Below, piece after piece: positions 33,800 to 44,656 of a stretch of DNA of 64,000 nucleotides. A program made the translations under genes and the position numbers. The DNA is from Pseudomonadota bacterium. Its GTDB lineage: Bacteria > Desulfobacterota > Syntrophorhabdia > Syntrophorhabdales > Syntrophorhabdaceae. Positions within the stretch are counted from its first letter, which is position 1; each line of letters begins with the position of its first letter. The DNA lies in contig JAPLKA010000084.1 of NCBI GenBank assembly GCA_026388315.1, forward strand, positions 28,769 to 92,768, in the 5' to 3' direction. The notes below the pieces were generated by a model. That model did no database searches. It was not told the origin of the DNA and saw only the letters and a list, made by a program, of their open reading frames with translations.

Positions 33800-34687
33800 G
33801 TGAACCTGAATCACTTAAGAATTTTTTTCGAATCCGCTAAACAGTTAAATTTCACAAAGGCAGCAGAACGTCTCTGCATATCGCAACCCGCTGTTTCTGT
33901 TCAGATAAAACAACTGGAAAAAGCGTTGCATGTAAAACTTTTTTATAAAGTTGGTAACAAAATTTATCTATCCGGGGCAGGAAAATCACTTTTGAGCTAC
34001 GCACAAAAAATATTTGAGCTTGAAGACGAGGCAGAAAAAACCATTAATGAAATAAAAGAAGTAAAAAAAGGCATGCTCCACATTGGAACAACAAAAACAT
34101 ATGCGCGCTATCTCATGCCAAGCCGTATATCACACTTTCATGCACTTTATCCGGGAGTAAGCATTCATTTAAGCGAGGGTAGTTCCTTAGAAATGATGCA
34201 AAGTCTATTCAATATGCAAAACGAATTGGCTATCGTGGCAAGCACAGAATACCCAAAACCTCTTCAAAGCATCACCTTCGGAAGAGAAGAAATCCTGTTA
34301 GTGACCTCTCCTGACCATCTCCTTGCAAAAAAAGATTCCATTTCCATAAAAGAGCTTGCAAATTTCCCCATTATAATGAGAGAGGAAGGCTCAGCTACCC
34401 GTAAAGTAATTATGGATATGTTCAAAAGAATGCATCTTTCACCTACTGTACTCTACGAAGCAAGCAACCTCGAATTCATAAAAGAACTCCTGGAGAAAGG
34501 CGAAGGGGCTTCCTTTATCGTAAGGGCTGCTGTGGAAAAAGAGCTGTTACATGGCATTTTAAAAGAAGTAATGATATCTGATGTTTCTCTCGTGATGGAC
34601 ACAAATATCGTATATCTCGACGAAGGTGCTTTGACAAAAATTGCGCACACTTTTATAGATATGTTACTCATGTGGGATGATACGTAA
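33800..34687 (+). CDS. LysR-type transcriptional regulator
   Basis: A 295-residue regulator with the N-terminal winged helix-turn-helix LRIFFESAKQLNFTKAAERLCISQPAVSVQIKQLE in residues about 5-40 (hallmark FTKAAxxLxISQPAVS) and a C-terminal effector-binding domain (from about 90, starting GMLHIGTTKTYARYLMPSRI). It is divergent from, and 117 bases away from, the aromatic operon, the usual layout for a LysR activator sensing a pathway substrate or intermediate. The start is GTG 33800 with no ribosome site, perhaps leaderless. Confidence 0.92.
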   Translation: MNLNHLRIFFESAKQLNFTKAAERLCISQPAVSVQIKQLEKALHVKLFYKVGNKIYLSGAGKSLLSYAQKIFELEDEAEKTINEIKEVKKGMLHIGTTKTYARYLMPSRISHFHALYPGVSIHLSEGSSLEMMQSLFNMQNELAIVASTEYPKPLQSITFGREEILLVTSPDHLLAKKDSISIKELANFPIIMREEGSATRKVIMDMFKRMHLSPTVLYEASNLEFIKELLEKGEGASFIVRAAVEKELLHGILKEVMISDVSLVMDTNIVYLDEGALTKIAHTFIDMLLMWDDT

Positions 34688-34823
34688 TACGCAATAACTT
34701 GCTATTCATTATATCTGCACGTTATAAATTAAATTGACTTTAATCAATAAAATTCACTAAAGATAAAAAAAGGGCAAGCATAATATTCGTTGTTACAGGC
34801 AATATTCTGTCGTTGAAGAGGAT

Positions 34824-34852
34824 TTGTTTTTTTAAGAAAGTAATGATAAAAC
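34824..34852 (+). promoter_or_regulatory. Putative SemiSWEET promoter, start-proximal
   Basis: TTGTTT (34824-34829), 17-base spacer, TAAAAC (34847-34852), six bases before ATG 34859, without a Shine-Dalgarno sequence between. Confidence 0.4.
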
Positions 34853-34858
34853 ATACGG

Positions 34859-35107
34859 ATGAAAGATACAATCGGTTATATAGCCGCTTTCTTTACGACA
34901 TTTTCATTGTTGCCGCAAATTCTGCGTATCTGGAAGCTTAAAGAGGCAAGGGATATCTCCATGTTTATGCCGCTCATGGCATCTGCCGGTGCCATATTAT
35001 GGCTTGTTTACGGCATCATGATCGAGGAGGTACCGGTAATAGCTGCAAATGCCATATCTTTGCTCTTTACGTTAACGACGCTTTTTGTCACTGTAAAATA
35101 CAGATAG
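34859..35107 (+). CDS. SemiSWEET-type PQ-loop transporter
   Basis: An 82-residue protein with three membrane helices, the size of one SemiSWEET half-transporter, which dimerises to carry sugars or similar small solutes. The PQ motif is visible in TFSLLPQILRIWK, followed by EARDISMFMPLMASAGAILWLVYG and a third helix ending TLFVTVKYR. Single gene; substrate unknown. No ribosome site, and a -10 box six bases upstream. Confidence 0.9.
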   Translation: MKDTIGYIAAFFTTFSLLPQILRIWKLKEARDISMFMPLMASAGAILWLVYGIMIEEVPVIAANAISLLFTLTTLFVTVKYR

Positions 35108-35126
35108 TACGAAGGTTGGATAAAAA

Positions 35127-35211
35127 TGGTGCCGAAGGCGGGACTTGAACCCGCACGAGTCTCCCCGCCACCCCCTCAAGATGGTGTGTCTGCCTATTCC
35201 ACCACTTCGGC
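35127..35211 (-). tRNA. tRNA-Leu(GAG)
   Basis: Reads GCCGAAGTGGTGGAATAGGC from 35211 on the minus strand, with acceptor stem GCCGAAG/CTTCGGC, anticodon stem CCATC/GGTGG around the loop TTGAGGG (anticodon GAG), a long variable arm typical of class II tRNAs, T-loop GTTCAAGTC and an encoded CCA (35127-35129). It follows secG by six bases and may be processed from the gap-pgk-tpiA-secG transcript. Confidence 0.96.
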
Positions 35212-35217
35212 ACTTAT

Positions 35218-35514
35218 TTACTGATTACCCTGGACAGGTAATTTTTCTTCAGCCTTTACCGGAACATTTTTTACAGTATATTCCTTGTGGCTGTAAAAAT
35301 ATGCGAGCACAAGGCTTGTTATCATAAATACTACAACGGCAACTGTTGTAAGCTTTGTCATAAAACCACTGGAGCCCGAACTGCCAAAAAGTGTCTGGCT
35401 TGATCCGCTCCCGAATGCAGCGCCTATTTCAGAACCCCTCCCCGTCTGAAGCAAGACAATCATGACGAGGGCAATTGAAACTACAACATGAATAATTGCG
35501 ATAACTGTCAACAT
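35218..35514 (-). CDS. secG: Protein translocase subunit SecG
   Basis: A 98-residue inner-membrane protein of the SecYEG channel with two helices (IAIIHVVVSIALVMIVLLQ and LTTVAVVVFMITSLVLAYFY) around the conserved loop GRGSEIGAAFGSGSSQTLFG. The ATG shares a base with the tpiA stop (TAATG), so it is translated with the glycolytic operon, the usual place for secG. The C-terminal tail (after about residue 75) is polar and variable. Confidence 0.94.
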   Translation of the reverse strand: MLTVIAIIHVVVSIALVMIVLLQTGRGSEIGAAFGSGSSQTLFGSSGSSGFMTKLTTVAVVVFMITSLVLAYFYSHKEYTVKNVPVKAEEKLPVQGNQ

Positions 35515-36269
35515 TACTTTTTCTCCGATGTTTTTCTTATTATACCAATAAATCCTTCACTTTTCAAGGATGCTCCACCAACAAGTGCGCCATCGATATC
35601 TTCCATTCCTATCAATTCGCTTATATTGTCAGGTGTTACGCTCCCTCCATAAAGAATCCTTGTATTTTTACACACATTTCCATATATGTCACCAACAATG
35701 TTTCTTATGAATCGATGTACTTCTTCTGCTTCTATGGGCGTTGCATTCTTACCTGTGCCTATAGCCCAAACAGGTTCATATGCTATCACAATATCATCAA
35801 TTTTGTCGATCCCGTAAAGCGCCTTCTTTACCTGAATGCCGACCACAAACTCTGTGACGCCTTTTCCCCTTTCGTCTTCTGTTTCTCCAACACAGACAAT
35901 AGGTTTAATCCCTGCAATAAGACTTTTCCTGGTCTTCAGGTTTACTGTATCATCGGTCTCGTGAAAATATTTCCGTCTCTCTGAATGACCGATAATAGCA
36001 TAAGTACAGCCAATATCCTTGAGCATCGAAGGAGCTACCTCACCGGTAAATGCCCCTTTATCCTCATAAAACATATTCTGCGCTGCAAGTGATATATGCG
36101 AACCCTTAATCGTTTCATAAACACTTTGCAAGGCTGTAAAGGGTGGCGCTAAAACGATCTCGCCCCCCGTGACGCCTTGAGTTCCTTCTTTTATGGCTTT
36201 CGCGAGAGCTATTGCATCATTTATTGTATTATGCATTTTCCAGTTTCCGGCTATCATCCACCTTCTCAT
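35514..36269 (-). CDS. tpiA: Triosephosphate isomerase
   Basis: Interconverts dihydroxyacetone phosphate and glyceraldehyde-3-phosphate. 251 residues, full length. Active site: Asn/Lys in AGNWKMHNT (about 8-13), His in AIIGHSERRKYF (about 96), catalytic Glu in AYEPVWAIGTGK (about 167), and phosphate loop YGGSVTPDN. Overlaps pgk by four bases (ATGA). Confidence 0.97.
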   Translation of the reverse strand: MRRWMIAGNWKMHNTINDAIALAKAIKEGTQGVTGGEIVLAPPFTALQSVYETIKGSHISLAAQNMFYEDKGAFTGEVAPSMLKDIGCTYAIIGHSERRKYFHETDDTVNLKTRKSLIAGIKPIVCVGETEDERGKGVTEFVVGIQVKKALYGIDKIDDIVIAYEPVWAIGTGKNATPIEAEEVHRFIRNIVGDIYGNVCKNTRILYGGSVTPDNISELIGMEDIDGALVGGASLKSEGFIGIIRKTSEKK

Positions 36270-37459
36270 GAGTTACCTCCATTATTTTCTAAGGCCTCTA
36301 TTGCCGGCATCGTCTTCCCCTCGAGCAATTCCAGGAAAGCACCGCCTCCAGTGGATATGTATGATATCTTATCGCTCACTCCTGCACGATGTACTGCCAG
36401 GTCTGTATCCCCACCGCCAATTATTGAGAGTGCGCCGGACTTTGCAACAGATGCTGCTATTGAAAAGGTTCCCTTGCTGAAAGGTTCAAGCTCAAACACG
36501 CCCATGGGACCGTTCCATATAATAGTTTTTACACCCCTTAAAGCGTCTGAAAAAGCAGAAATTGTCCCGGGGCCGATATCGAGGCCCATCCAATCTTTTG
36601 GGATTTCCTCTATTTTACACACTTTTACTCCAGCATCAGCCGCCACTTTTTCTGCTATAACACAATCCACAGGCAAACAGAGGTTTACCTTCTTTTCCTT
36701 TGCTTTCTCCATGATTATTCTCGCTTTATCCAACATTTCAACTTCACAGAGTGAATTCCCGGTTTCAAACCCCATAGCCCTTATAAACGTAAAGGCCATG
36801 CCGCCGCCAACTATCAGGATGTCAACTTTTTCCAACAAGTTTTCCAGTACCCCGATCTTATCAGAAACCTTAGCTCCTCCGATGATTGCAGCAAATGGTC
36901 TTGCCGGGTTTTTCATGGCTTTATTAAAATATTCTATTTCGTTCTTTAAAAGAAAACCGGCAGCACATGATTTTACAAATTCCGTTATTGCCGCATTCGA
37001 TGCAGCTTTTCTGTGGGATACAGCAAAGGCATCGTCTATGTAGACATCGCATAATCGTGCAAGTTTGCCTGCAAACTCAGCATCGTTCTTTTCCTCGCCT
37101 GAGTGAAACCTGAGATTCTCAAGGAGTATTACATCACCATTTTTCATGTTTGAGACTGCCTTCTCAACCTCTTCGCCTATGCAATCATCCGCAAAGATGA
37201 CCTCTTTGCCCAAGAGTCCTGAGAGCACTTTAGCGGCAGGCCGCAAGGAAAACTCCTCAGATTTCTTGCCCTTCGGTCTTCCAAGATGCGATGCAAGGAT
37301 CACTTTAGACCCGGCATCTATAGCATAATTAATTGTAGGCAGATGGGCCCTTATCCTTGCATCATCCGTTATGTTTCCCTGCTTATCCATTGGCACATTA
37401 AAATCACAACGGATGAACACCCTTTTCTCTTTTAAATCTATCTGGTCTATGCATTTCAT
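36266..37459 (-). CDS. pgk: Phosphoglycerate kinase
   Basis: Transfers phosphate between 1,3-bisphosphoglycerate and ADP. 397 residues. Substrate motifs FIRCDFNVPMDKQGNI and ASHLGRPKGKK at the N-terminus, FAAIIGGAKVSDKI at the hinge and nucleotide-loop IIGGGDTDLAVHRAG near the C-terminus. Second gene of gap-pgk-tpiA-secG. A hairpin lies in the 75-base gap before it. Confidence 0.97.
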   Translation of the reverse strand: MKCIDQIDLKEKRVFIRCDFNVPMDKQGNITDDARIRAHLPTINYAIDAGSKVILASHLGRPKGKKSEEFSLRPAAKVLSGLLGKEVIFADDCIGEEVEKAVSNMKNGDVILLENLRFHSGEEKNDAEFAGKLARLCDVYIDDAFAVSHRKAASNAAITEFVKSCAAGFLLKNEIEYFNKAMKNPARPFAAIIGGAKVSDKIGVLENLLEKVDILIVGGGMAFTFIRAMGFETGNSLCEVEMLDKARIIMEKAKEKKVNLCLPVDCVIAEKVAADAGVKVCKIEEIPKDWMGLDIGPGTISAFSDALRGVKTIIWNGPMGVFELEPFSKGTFSIAASVAKSGALSIIGGGDTDLAVHRAGVSDKISYISTGGGAFLELLEGKTMPAIEALENNGGNS

Positions 37460-37510
37460 GTTTCCTTACCAACCCTTTCTTAAAAACAGTGTTAAGTGTT
37501 AACTCATAAC

Positions 37511-37530
37511 TAACAGGCGAAAGCCTGTTA
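37511..37530 (-). promoter_or_regulatory. Stem-loop between gap and pgk
   Basis: Perfect 8-bp stem TAACAGGC/GCCTGTTA with a four-base loop, directly after the gap stop codon. No T-run follows on the transcribed strand, so it is more likely an RNA-stabilising or processing hairpin that raises gap mRNA over pgk than a full terminator. Confidence 0.45.
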
Positions 37531-37534
37531 AATG

Positions 37535-38533
37535 CTATTTCATGATGTATGACAGGAGTTCACACATCCTGTTCGAGAAACCCCACTCATTATCATACCA
37601 TGAAAGTATTTTAACCATCCTGCCGCCAATTACGTTTGTATTCGCCATGTCAACCAGGGAAGAATGAGGATTTCCGTTAAAATCACAGGAAACCAGAGGC
37701 TCATCCGAGCAGAATAAAATCCCCTTCATGGGGCCCGCTGCATACTCTCTGAATTTATCGTTCAATTCTTCTTTCGTTGTATTTTTTGCCAGCATTGCAA
37801 CAAAATCAACTAAGGATACATTCGGTGTAGGCACCCTGATAGCCATACCATCCAGTTTCCCCTTGAGTTCGGGTATTACTTCGGAGATTGCCTTTGCTGC
37901 CCCGGTTGTTGTGGGAATCATTGACAGGGATGCAGCACGCCCCCTCCTCAGGTCTTTGTGGGGCTCATCGAGTACTACCTGGTCATTGGTAAATGCGTGG
38001 ATCGTCGTCATGAGACCATACTCAATGCCGAACTCCTTCTGCAGTATCTTCGTTATAGGCGCCAGGCAGTTTGTTGTACATGAACCCATGGATATGACAT
38101 GGTGCTTTGTCTTATCGTAGACTTCCTGATTAACCCCGAGGACAAATGTTACATCGGGGTTCTTTGCGGGGGCGGATATAACTACCTTCTTTGCGCCTGC
38201 CTTGATGTGTTTTTCGGCACCTGCCCTGTCAGTAAACTTACCGGTGCTTTCAAGGACTACATCTACCCCGAGCTCTTTCCACGGAAGCGTTTCAGGTTCT
38301 CTTATGGCGTAAGTTTTAATCTCCTTTCCGTTTATCATAAGGGAGCTTTCCGTTGCCTTTACGTCGGCGTCCATAATGCCATGAACAGAGTCGTACTTCA
38401 GTAGATGCGCAAGTGTTTTTGCGTCCGTAATATCATTTACCGCAACAAATTCAAGGTCCTTGCCCTTAAAGCCTGCCCTTAAGACAAGCCTCCCTATTCT
38501 TCCAAAACCATTTATCGCTACTTTTATGGCCAT
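37535..38533 (-). CDS. gap: Glyceraldehyde-3-phosphate dehydrogenase, type I
   Basis: NAD-dependent oxidation of glyceraldehyde-3-phosphate to 1,3-bisphosphoglycerate. 332 residues. Rossmann motif [15 protein letters not shown], catalytic Cys in [14 protein letters not shown] (about residue 150; the more usual first residues are NAS), and [12 protein letters not shown] near the C-terminus. First gene of the glycolytic operon; GAGGG precedes the ATG at 38533. Confidence 0.97.
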   Translation of the reverse strand: MAIKVAINGFGRIGRLVLRAGFKGKDLEFVAVNDITDAKTLAHLLKYDSVHGIMDADVKATESSLMINGKEIKTYAIREPETLPWKELGVDVVLESTGKFTDRAGAEKHIKAGAKKVVISAPAKNPDVTFVLGVNQEVYDKTKHHVISMGSCTTNCLAPITKILQKEFGIEYGLMTTIHAFTNDQVVLDEPHKDLRRGRAASLSMIPTTTGAAKAISEVIPELKGKLDGMAIRVPTPNVSLVDFVAMLAKNTTKEELNDKFREYAAGPMKGILFCSDEPLVSCDFNGNPHSSLVDMANTNVIGGRMVKILSWYDNEWGFSNRMCELLSYIMK

Positions 38534-38688
38534 TTTACCCTCCGTTCTTGTTTTTGGATATTTTAATTACTTATCAAAAGGACTGTGGGTTGTCAAATGA
38601 TTTCTTACCCACAAACGATAAGCTATCAGCCGTTAACTGTCAGTAAAATCAAAACATATAGACTCCCCGCAATGCTAATCGCTGAAAA

Positions 38689-39207
38689 CTATTTATTCAC
38701 AAGAGTCCTTAGTCCTCTTGCAATATATTGACACCCTGAGACTACGGTAAGGATTACGGTCACATAAAAGAAATAGTCCCCATAAACCCTTGTGCCGGAC
38801 CACAAAATATACACCACTGTGCTCATCTGGGATAAAGTGGTTATCTTGCTTATGATGCTTGGAGAATGTCTGGTTTTATAAGACAGCTTGTATAAAACAA
38901 GAAACCCGGAAGACAGGATAAGATCCCTCAGCAACACCGTCAATGTTACCCAGATGGGAATGATGTTGTTTGCCGAAAGCACAATATATGAGGATACAAG
39001 CATGACCTTATCGGCCAGAGGGTCAAGGATAGAGCCAAGATAGGTTTTTTCCTTCATGATCCGCGCAAAAAACCCGTCGAGGAGATCGCTTATTGCCTGC
39101 ACCACAAAGAGGATTAAGGCAGTATTATATTTTTGATAATATATGGAAAGTATAAAAAAGATTGTTAAAAAAAGACGGAGTATCGATAATGAATTCGGCA
39201 GGTTCAT
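38689..39207 (-). CDS. CDP-alcohol phosphatidyltransferase, PgsA-like
   Basis: A 172-residue membrane enzyme that swaps CMP from CDP-diacylglycerol for an alcohol; most likely phosphatidylglycerophosphate synthase. The signature D-G-x2-A-R-x8-G-x3-D-x3-D reads LLDGFFARIMKEKTYLGSILDPLADK. Five to six hydrophobic helices surround it. Its ATG overlaps the dnaB stop by four bases. Exact alcohol not determinable from sequence alone. Confidence 0.88.
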   Translation of the reverse strand: MNLPNSLSILRLFLTIFFILSIYYQKYNTALILFVVQAISDLLDGFFARIMKEKTYLGSILDPLADKVMLVSSYIVLSANNIIPIWVTLTVLLRDLILSSGFLVLYKLSYKTRHSPSIISKITTLSQMSTVVYILWSGTRVYGDYFFYVTVILTVVSGCQYIARGLRTLVNK

Positions 39208-40577
39208 TCTCTGTAAAGATTCTTGAAAGTTGCTGTTTTATCCAGAAAGGCAAGTTCAACAGTACCTGTGGGTCCATTCCTCTGTTTCCCTATGACAATC
39301 TCTGCTATGCCTTTGTTGCTTTCTTTGTCTTTGTTATATATCTCATCCCTGTAGATAAATATGATAACATCCGCATCCTGTTCTATAGCGCCTGACTCAC
39401 GAAGGTCGGCAAGTCTCGGCCTTTTGTCTTCCCGCTGCTCCACCATCCTGTTTAATTGCGATATCGCAATAACAGGAATATGTAACTCTTTGGCAAGGGA
39501 TTTTAAAAAACGCGAGATCTCCGCTATTTCCTGTTCCCTCTTGTCGGTAACAGCAGCCCTCCCTTTCATTAACTGGAGGTAATCAACAACAACCAATCCA
39601 AGTCCGTGCTCCTTTTTCAGTCTTCTCGCCCTTGCCCTCAAGTCAAGCACACTCATTGAAGGTGAATCATCGATAAATATTAGCGCTTCTGAAAGCTTAC
39701 CTGCAGCCTGAGCAAGTTTTGGCCATTCCGAGCTTGACAGCGTTCCGGTTCTTAATTTTGAATGATCCACCTCAGATTCAGAACTGAGTAATCGTGTTAC
39801 AAGCTGCTCCTTGGACATTTCCATTGAAAATATGCCAACAGGGACCGCGCCATCTCTCATGGTAGCAACATATTGGGCAATATTCATACTCAAGGCTGTT
39901 TTGCCCATACTCGGTCTTCCGGCAATTACTATCAAATCGGATGGCTGAAAACCGCTCGTCATTTTATCAAGTTCGGTAAACCCCGTTGGGACCCCTGTGA
40001 CTGTCTGCTTTTTTTCATAGAGTCGCTCGATGATTTTCACATTGTCCATGACAATGTCTTTTACAGAATAGAATGAAGGCCTGAATTTCCTTTCCGATAC
40101 CCGGAAAATCATCTTTTCTGCATCATCGATATAACCATCAACATTTACATCCAGGTCGAATCCCTTTTCAACAATCTCAGTTGCAACATTTATGAGATTC
40201 CTTAGAAGGGCCTTCTCTCTCACCATTTTTGCATATTGCGTGATGTTTGCCGCACTGGGCATGAGGTCAACGAGGGTATTAAGGTATGTAACCCCGCCGA
40301 TTTTATCGAGAATGCCCTTGTCTCTAACTGAACTGCTCACCGTAACTATATCGATAGGCTCATTCTTCTCATAAAGGCCTACCATGGCATCATATATCTT
40401 GCCGTGGGCATCCTTATAAAAATCTTCAGTATTTATTAAATCTACTACCTTATTGATTGATTCGGGGTCTATAAGCAAACCGCCAAGGATCGATTCTTCT
40501 GCCTCCAAATTTTGAGGCGGGATACGACCCGCGGGATTAACTTTCCTCTGCTGTCCATCTTTTTGAGCCTTAACCAT
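39204..40577 (-). CDS. dnaB: Replicative DNA helicase DnaB
   Basis: Hexameric helicase that unwinds DNA at the fork. 457 residues with an N-terminal helical domain (PPQNLEAEESILGGLLIDPESI) and the RecA-like motor: Walker A IVIAGRPSMGKTALSMNIA (about residue 203), Walker B LGLVVVDYLQLM, and arginine-containing motif NRMVEQREDKRPRLADLRESGAIEQDADV. Immediately downstream of rplI (no gap). Confidence 0.97.
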   Translation of the reverse strand: MVKAQKDGQQRKVNPAGRIPPQNLEAEESILGGLLIDPESINKVVDLINTEDFYKDAHGKIYDAMVGLYEKNEPIDIVTVSSSVRDKGILDKIGGVTYLNTLVDLMPSAANITQYAKMVREKALLRNLINVATEIVEKGFDLDVNVDGYIDDAEKMIFRVSERKFRPSFYSVKDIVMDNVKIIERLYEKKQTVTGVPTGFTELDKMTSGFQPSDLIVIAGRPSMGKTALSMNIAQYVATMRDGAVPVGIFSMEMSKEQLVTRLLSSESEVDHSKLRTGTLSSSEWPKLAQAAGKLSEALIFIDDSPSMSVLDLRARARRLKKEHGLGLVVVDYLQLMKGRAAVTDKREQEIAEISRFLKSLAKELHIPVIAISQLNRMVEQREDKRPRLADLRESGAIEQDADVIIFIYRDEIYNKDKESNKGIAEIVIGKQRNGPTGTVELAFLDKTATFKNLYRE

Positions 40578-41027
40578 TTAATCTTCTTTTTCTACCTCAA
40601 CCTTCACGCGTGCAGCGACACTCTGTTCCAGATGTATCTCAATCTCATGTACACCTGTTGTCTTGATGGGCTCATCAATCCTTATGTTTCTTTTATCTAT
40701 TTCAAGTCCCAGGAGATTTTTTATCGCATCTGTCACGTCCTTATGCGTTACCGACCCGAAGAGTTTTCCGTCTACACCCGCTTTTTTCTTTATTGTGAGG
40801 GCGATCTCCTCTAATTTTACTTTAATGTCGGCTGCAGCCTTCAAGTCTCTGTCCTTCTTGGCCACCAGGTTTTTAATGATATTTTCGGCCCTTTTAATAT
40901 TGCCTTCTGTAGCAGTTAAGGCCAACCCCTTTGGAATCAGAAAATTCCTTCCAAAACCATCCTTTACATCTATGGTTTCGCCCCTTTTACCCGTACCCCG
41001 CATATCCTCTGTCAGTATGACCTTCAT
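40578..41027 (-). CDS. rplI: 50S ribosomal protein L9
   Basis: 149 residues, standard size. N-terminal L9 signature MKVILTEDMRGTGKRGETID and GFGRNFLIPKGLALTA, a long connecting helix (about 40-75) and a C-terminal rRNA-binding domain (SVTHKDVTDAI). ATG 41027 is preceded by GGAGG; the upstream in-frame codon at 41075 lies in rpsR and gives no homologous residues. Confidence 0.97.
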   Translation of the reverse strand: MKVILTEDMRGTGKRGETIDVKDGFGRNFLIPKGLALTATEGNIKRAENIIKNLVAKKDRDLKAAADIKVKLEEIALTIKKKAGVDGKLFGSVTHKDVTDAIKNLLGLEIDKRNIRIDEPIKTTGVHEIEIHLEQSVAARVKVEVEKED

Positions 41028-41040
41028 ACAGTTTCCTCCA

Positions 41041-41310
41041 TCATCTCGAAAGTGTTGTAAAGGGAAGGAAAGCAATGTGCCTTGCCATATTTATTGCTTC
41101 CCTTAATTTTCTCTGGTGATTCGCACAGGTTCCTGTCATTCGCCTCGGCGTAATCTTGCCGCGCTCTGTGATAAAATGTTTCAACAACTTCGGATCTTTA
41201 TAGTCAATAGCAATATTTGAGTCCTGACAGAATCGGCAAACCCTTTTTCTTACGTACACTCTTTTTTTCTGTAAATCCCGGCCCTTTGCAGGTCTTGTAA
41301 AACTTGGCAT
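41041..41310 (-). CDS. rpsR: 30S ribosomal protein S18
   Basis: 89 residues. Contains [30 protein letters not shown] and the S18 signature [19 protein letters not shown] (positions about 45-75). The paired cysteines CRFC indicate the zinc-associated form. Located between rpsF and rplI; the ssb gene usually placed between rpsF and rpsR is missing. Confidence 0.96.
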   Translation of the reverse strand: MPSFTRPAKGRDLQKKRVYVRKRVCRFCQDSNIAIDYKDPKLLKHFITERGKITPRRMTGTCANHQRKLREAINMARHIAFLPFTTLSR

Positions 41311-41385
41311 TTATTCCTCCATCCAAAAAATTTATAAGGGAAACTCAGCTAACCTTTCCCTCTTTGGTTTATACTACTTCAGGTT

Positions 41386-41739
41386 TTAAGAAAACTCACC
41401 TTCCAGTTCATCAAACAAAACATGGTCAGGCGGTTTATCCGGGCCTTTTTCTTTATCGTCAACCCTCACCACCATATGTCTCAGAATAGGATCGATATTT
41501 TTATAAAATTTACTGATCCCCGATAAGTTTGCTTCATCCATTTCCAGGAGTAAAAAGAAATAATGACCTTTGTCCTTCTTTTTGATGGGGTATGCAAGTT
41601 TCCTTATCGACCAATCGTCTAATCTTATTATTGTTGCACCTGATTTTTGCAGGTTAGCCCTGACTCTGTTGAGCAATTCCTCCTCTTCTTCTTTTGTACA
41701 ATCAGGGCTTATTATTAGAATATTTTCGTACCTTCCCAC
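41386..41739 (-). CDS. rpsF: 30S ribosomal protein S6
   Basis: 117 residues with the S6 pattern MGRYENILIISPDCTKEE, LDDWSIRKLAYPIKKKDKGHYFFLLLEMD and DPILRHMVVRVD. The C-terminal tail is longer and acidic (DELEGEFS). Follows yajC by one base and precedes rpsR by 75 bases. Confidence 0.95.
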   Translation of the reverse strand: MGRYENILIISPDCTKEEEEELLNRVRANLQKSGATIIRLDDWSIRKLAYPIKKKDKGHYFFLLLEMDEANLSGISKFYKNIDPILRHMVVRVDDKEKGPDKPPDHVLFDELEGEFS

Positions 41740-41740
41740 T

Positions 41741-43169
<1,429 letters not shown>

Positions 43170-43177
43170 TTAAAATC

Positions 43178-43241
43178 AGTCGTTAGTGAATAGTCGTTAG
43201 TAAAACCTATTCACCGCCTTCATCACTATTCACTATTCACT
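43178..43241. repeat. ACTATTCACT-family repeat between queA and tgt
   Basis: AGTCGTTAGTGAATAGTCGT on the left and CACTATTCACTATTCACT on the right are inverted partners, so the element can fold on itself. Its last bases touch the queA stop codon. Confidence 0.5.
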
Positions 43242-44257
43242 TAAAAAATCAGCATCGCATCCCCGTAACTGTAAAACCTATAGCTTCGATCTATAGCCTC
43301 TTTATAACATTTCATCAATTCATCGCTTCCGGTAAAAGCCGAGACGAGCAGAAGAGGCGTAGACCTCGGCAGATGGAAATTCGTTATCATGGCATCAATC
43401 ATTTTAAACCTGTATCCGGGATATATAAAAAGTTCCGTATGTCCCGCAATGGGTGTATCGCCGTTTTTCGCCCATGCTGTCTCTAATGTTCTCACGACAC
43501 TTGTCCCGCAGGCGATGATTCGCCTTCCTTCAATCTTCGCATTTTCGATATATTTTTTCACATCAGGAACAATTTGATAGTATTCCCTGTGCATTACATG
43601 ATCTTCAACATTCTGACTCTTTACAAGGAAAAAGGTTCCTATACCGATATGAAGTGTAATTTTACATACTGTGACGCCCAGCGCCTCTATATCTGCAAGC
43701 AATTCCTTTGTAAAATGAAAACCTGCTGTGGGGGCTGCAATGGAACCCAATATCTCGGCATACACCGTCTGGTATCTTTCAAAATCAAGAGCGCCATCGT
43801 TCCCTCTTTTTATGTACGGGGGGAGAGGCATTTTCCCGTGTTCCCGTATGATGTCATATACATCACCATCATAAAAGAAATCGATTATCCAGAAGGCCTC
43901 ACTTCTTGTTAAGACAGCCTTGACTCCGCCCACAGATATTGTCAGACGGTCTTTCCCTTTTTTTATACCATTCGCAAGACAGTACCATCTTTTATCATCG
44001 ATGCCCTCCAAAAGCAGTATATCAATGTTACCGCCGGTTTCCTTCCGGACACTCAATCGTGCAGGCAAAACCCTGCTGTCATTTAATATAAGCACATCTC
44101 CCTTGCGAAAATATCCTGTAATGTCTTTAAAACGTTTATGTTCTATCAGTTCTGTGCTTCTGTTAAGAACAAGAAGACGGGATAATTCCCGGTCCCCTTC
44201 AGGGTACTGGGCAATCATTTCTTTTGGCAAATAATAGTCAAATAATTTTGTATTCAT
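43241..44257 (-). CDS. queA: S-adenosylmethionine:tRNA ribosyltransferase-isomerase
   Basis: Moves the ribosyl group of SAM onto preQ1-modified tRNA to give epoxyqueuosine. 338 residues. Family motifs: FDYYLPKEMIAQYPEGDRELSRLLVL at the N-terminus, GDVLILNDSRVLPARL, GSIAAPTAGFHFTKELL and AMITNFHLPRSTPLLLVSAF at the C-terminus. ATG 44257 preferred to the TTG two codons earlier. Functions with the neighbouring tgt. Confidence 0.96.
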   Translation of the reverse strand: MNTKLFDYYLPKEMIAQYPEGDRELSRLLVLNRSTELIEHKRFKDITGYFRKGDVLILNDSRVLPARLSVRKETGGNIDILLLEGIDDKRWYCLANGIKKGKDRLTISVGGVKAVLTRSEAFWIIDFFYDGDVYDIIREHGKMPLPPYIKRGNDGALDFERYQTVYAEILGSIAAPTAGFHFTKELLADIEALGVTVCKITLHIGIGTFFLVKSQNVEDHVMHREYYQIVPDVKKYIENAKIEGRRIIACGTSVVRTLETAWAKNGDTPIAGHTELFIYPGYRFKMIDAMITNFHLPRSTPLLLVSAFTGSDELMKCYKEAIDRSYRFYSYGDAMLIF

Positions 44258-44386
44258 AATCAACGCCGGAAAAATCAGGTTAATTTTATAACAGATTGTT
44301 ACGGTATAAGCAAATCAATTTCGACAGTTAGCTGATGGCTGGTAGCTCATAGCAAAATGCTTGATGTTGGATGTTTGTAAATAGTG

Positions 44387-44656
44387 ATACCAATTTGCCA
44401 TCAATTGCTAACCGAATTGCTTGATAACGGGAGCACACATCCCCTCGCACTTCCGCACTACTCTCCCGACCATTGTAGGGCTTGCATCGCTTGATGTGCA
44501 AGGGCGGAGGCTACCCGAAGATGTTCAGTGCCTGCACATCATCCCGCAATTCGGGAACGCTCTGCTTCGCCGCACAATGGTTCCCCGGTTGTTCCGTGAG
44601 TCATGCTCAGGGAAGACGCTCCCGCTTTAATTTACTGAATGACGGCAAATTGGTAT
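44387..44656. repeat. 270-bp element with perfect 13-bp inverted ends
   Basis: Left end ATACCAATTTGCC (44387-44399), right end GGCAAATTGGTAT (44644-44656), exact inverted copies. The interior has several smaller palindromes (TTGCATCGCTTGATGTGCAA, CCCGCAATTCGGG) and no coding frame with family resemblance. Outer ATACC...GGTAT bases match the element at 17916-18040. Confidence 0.55.
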
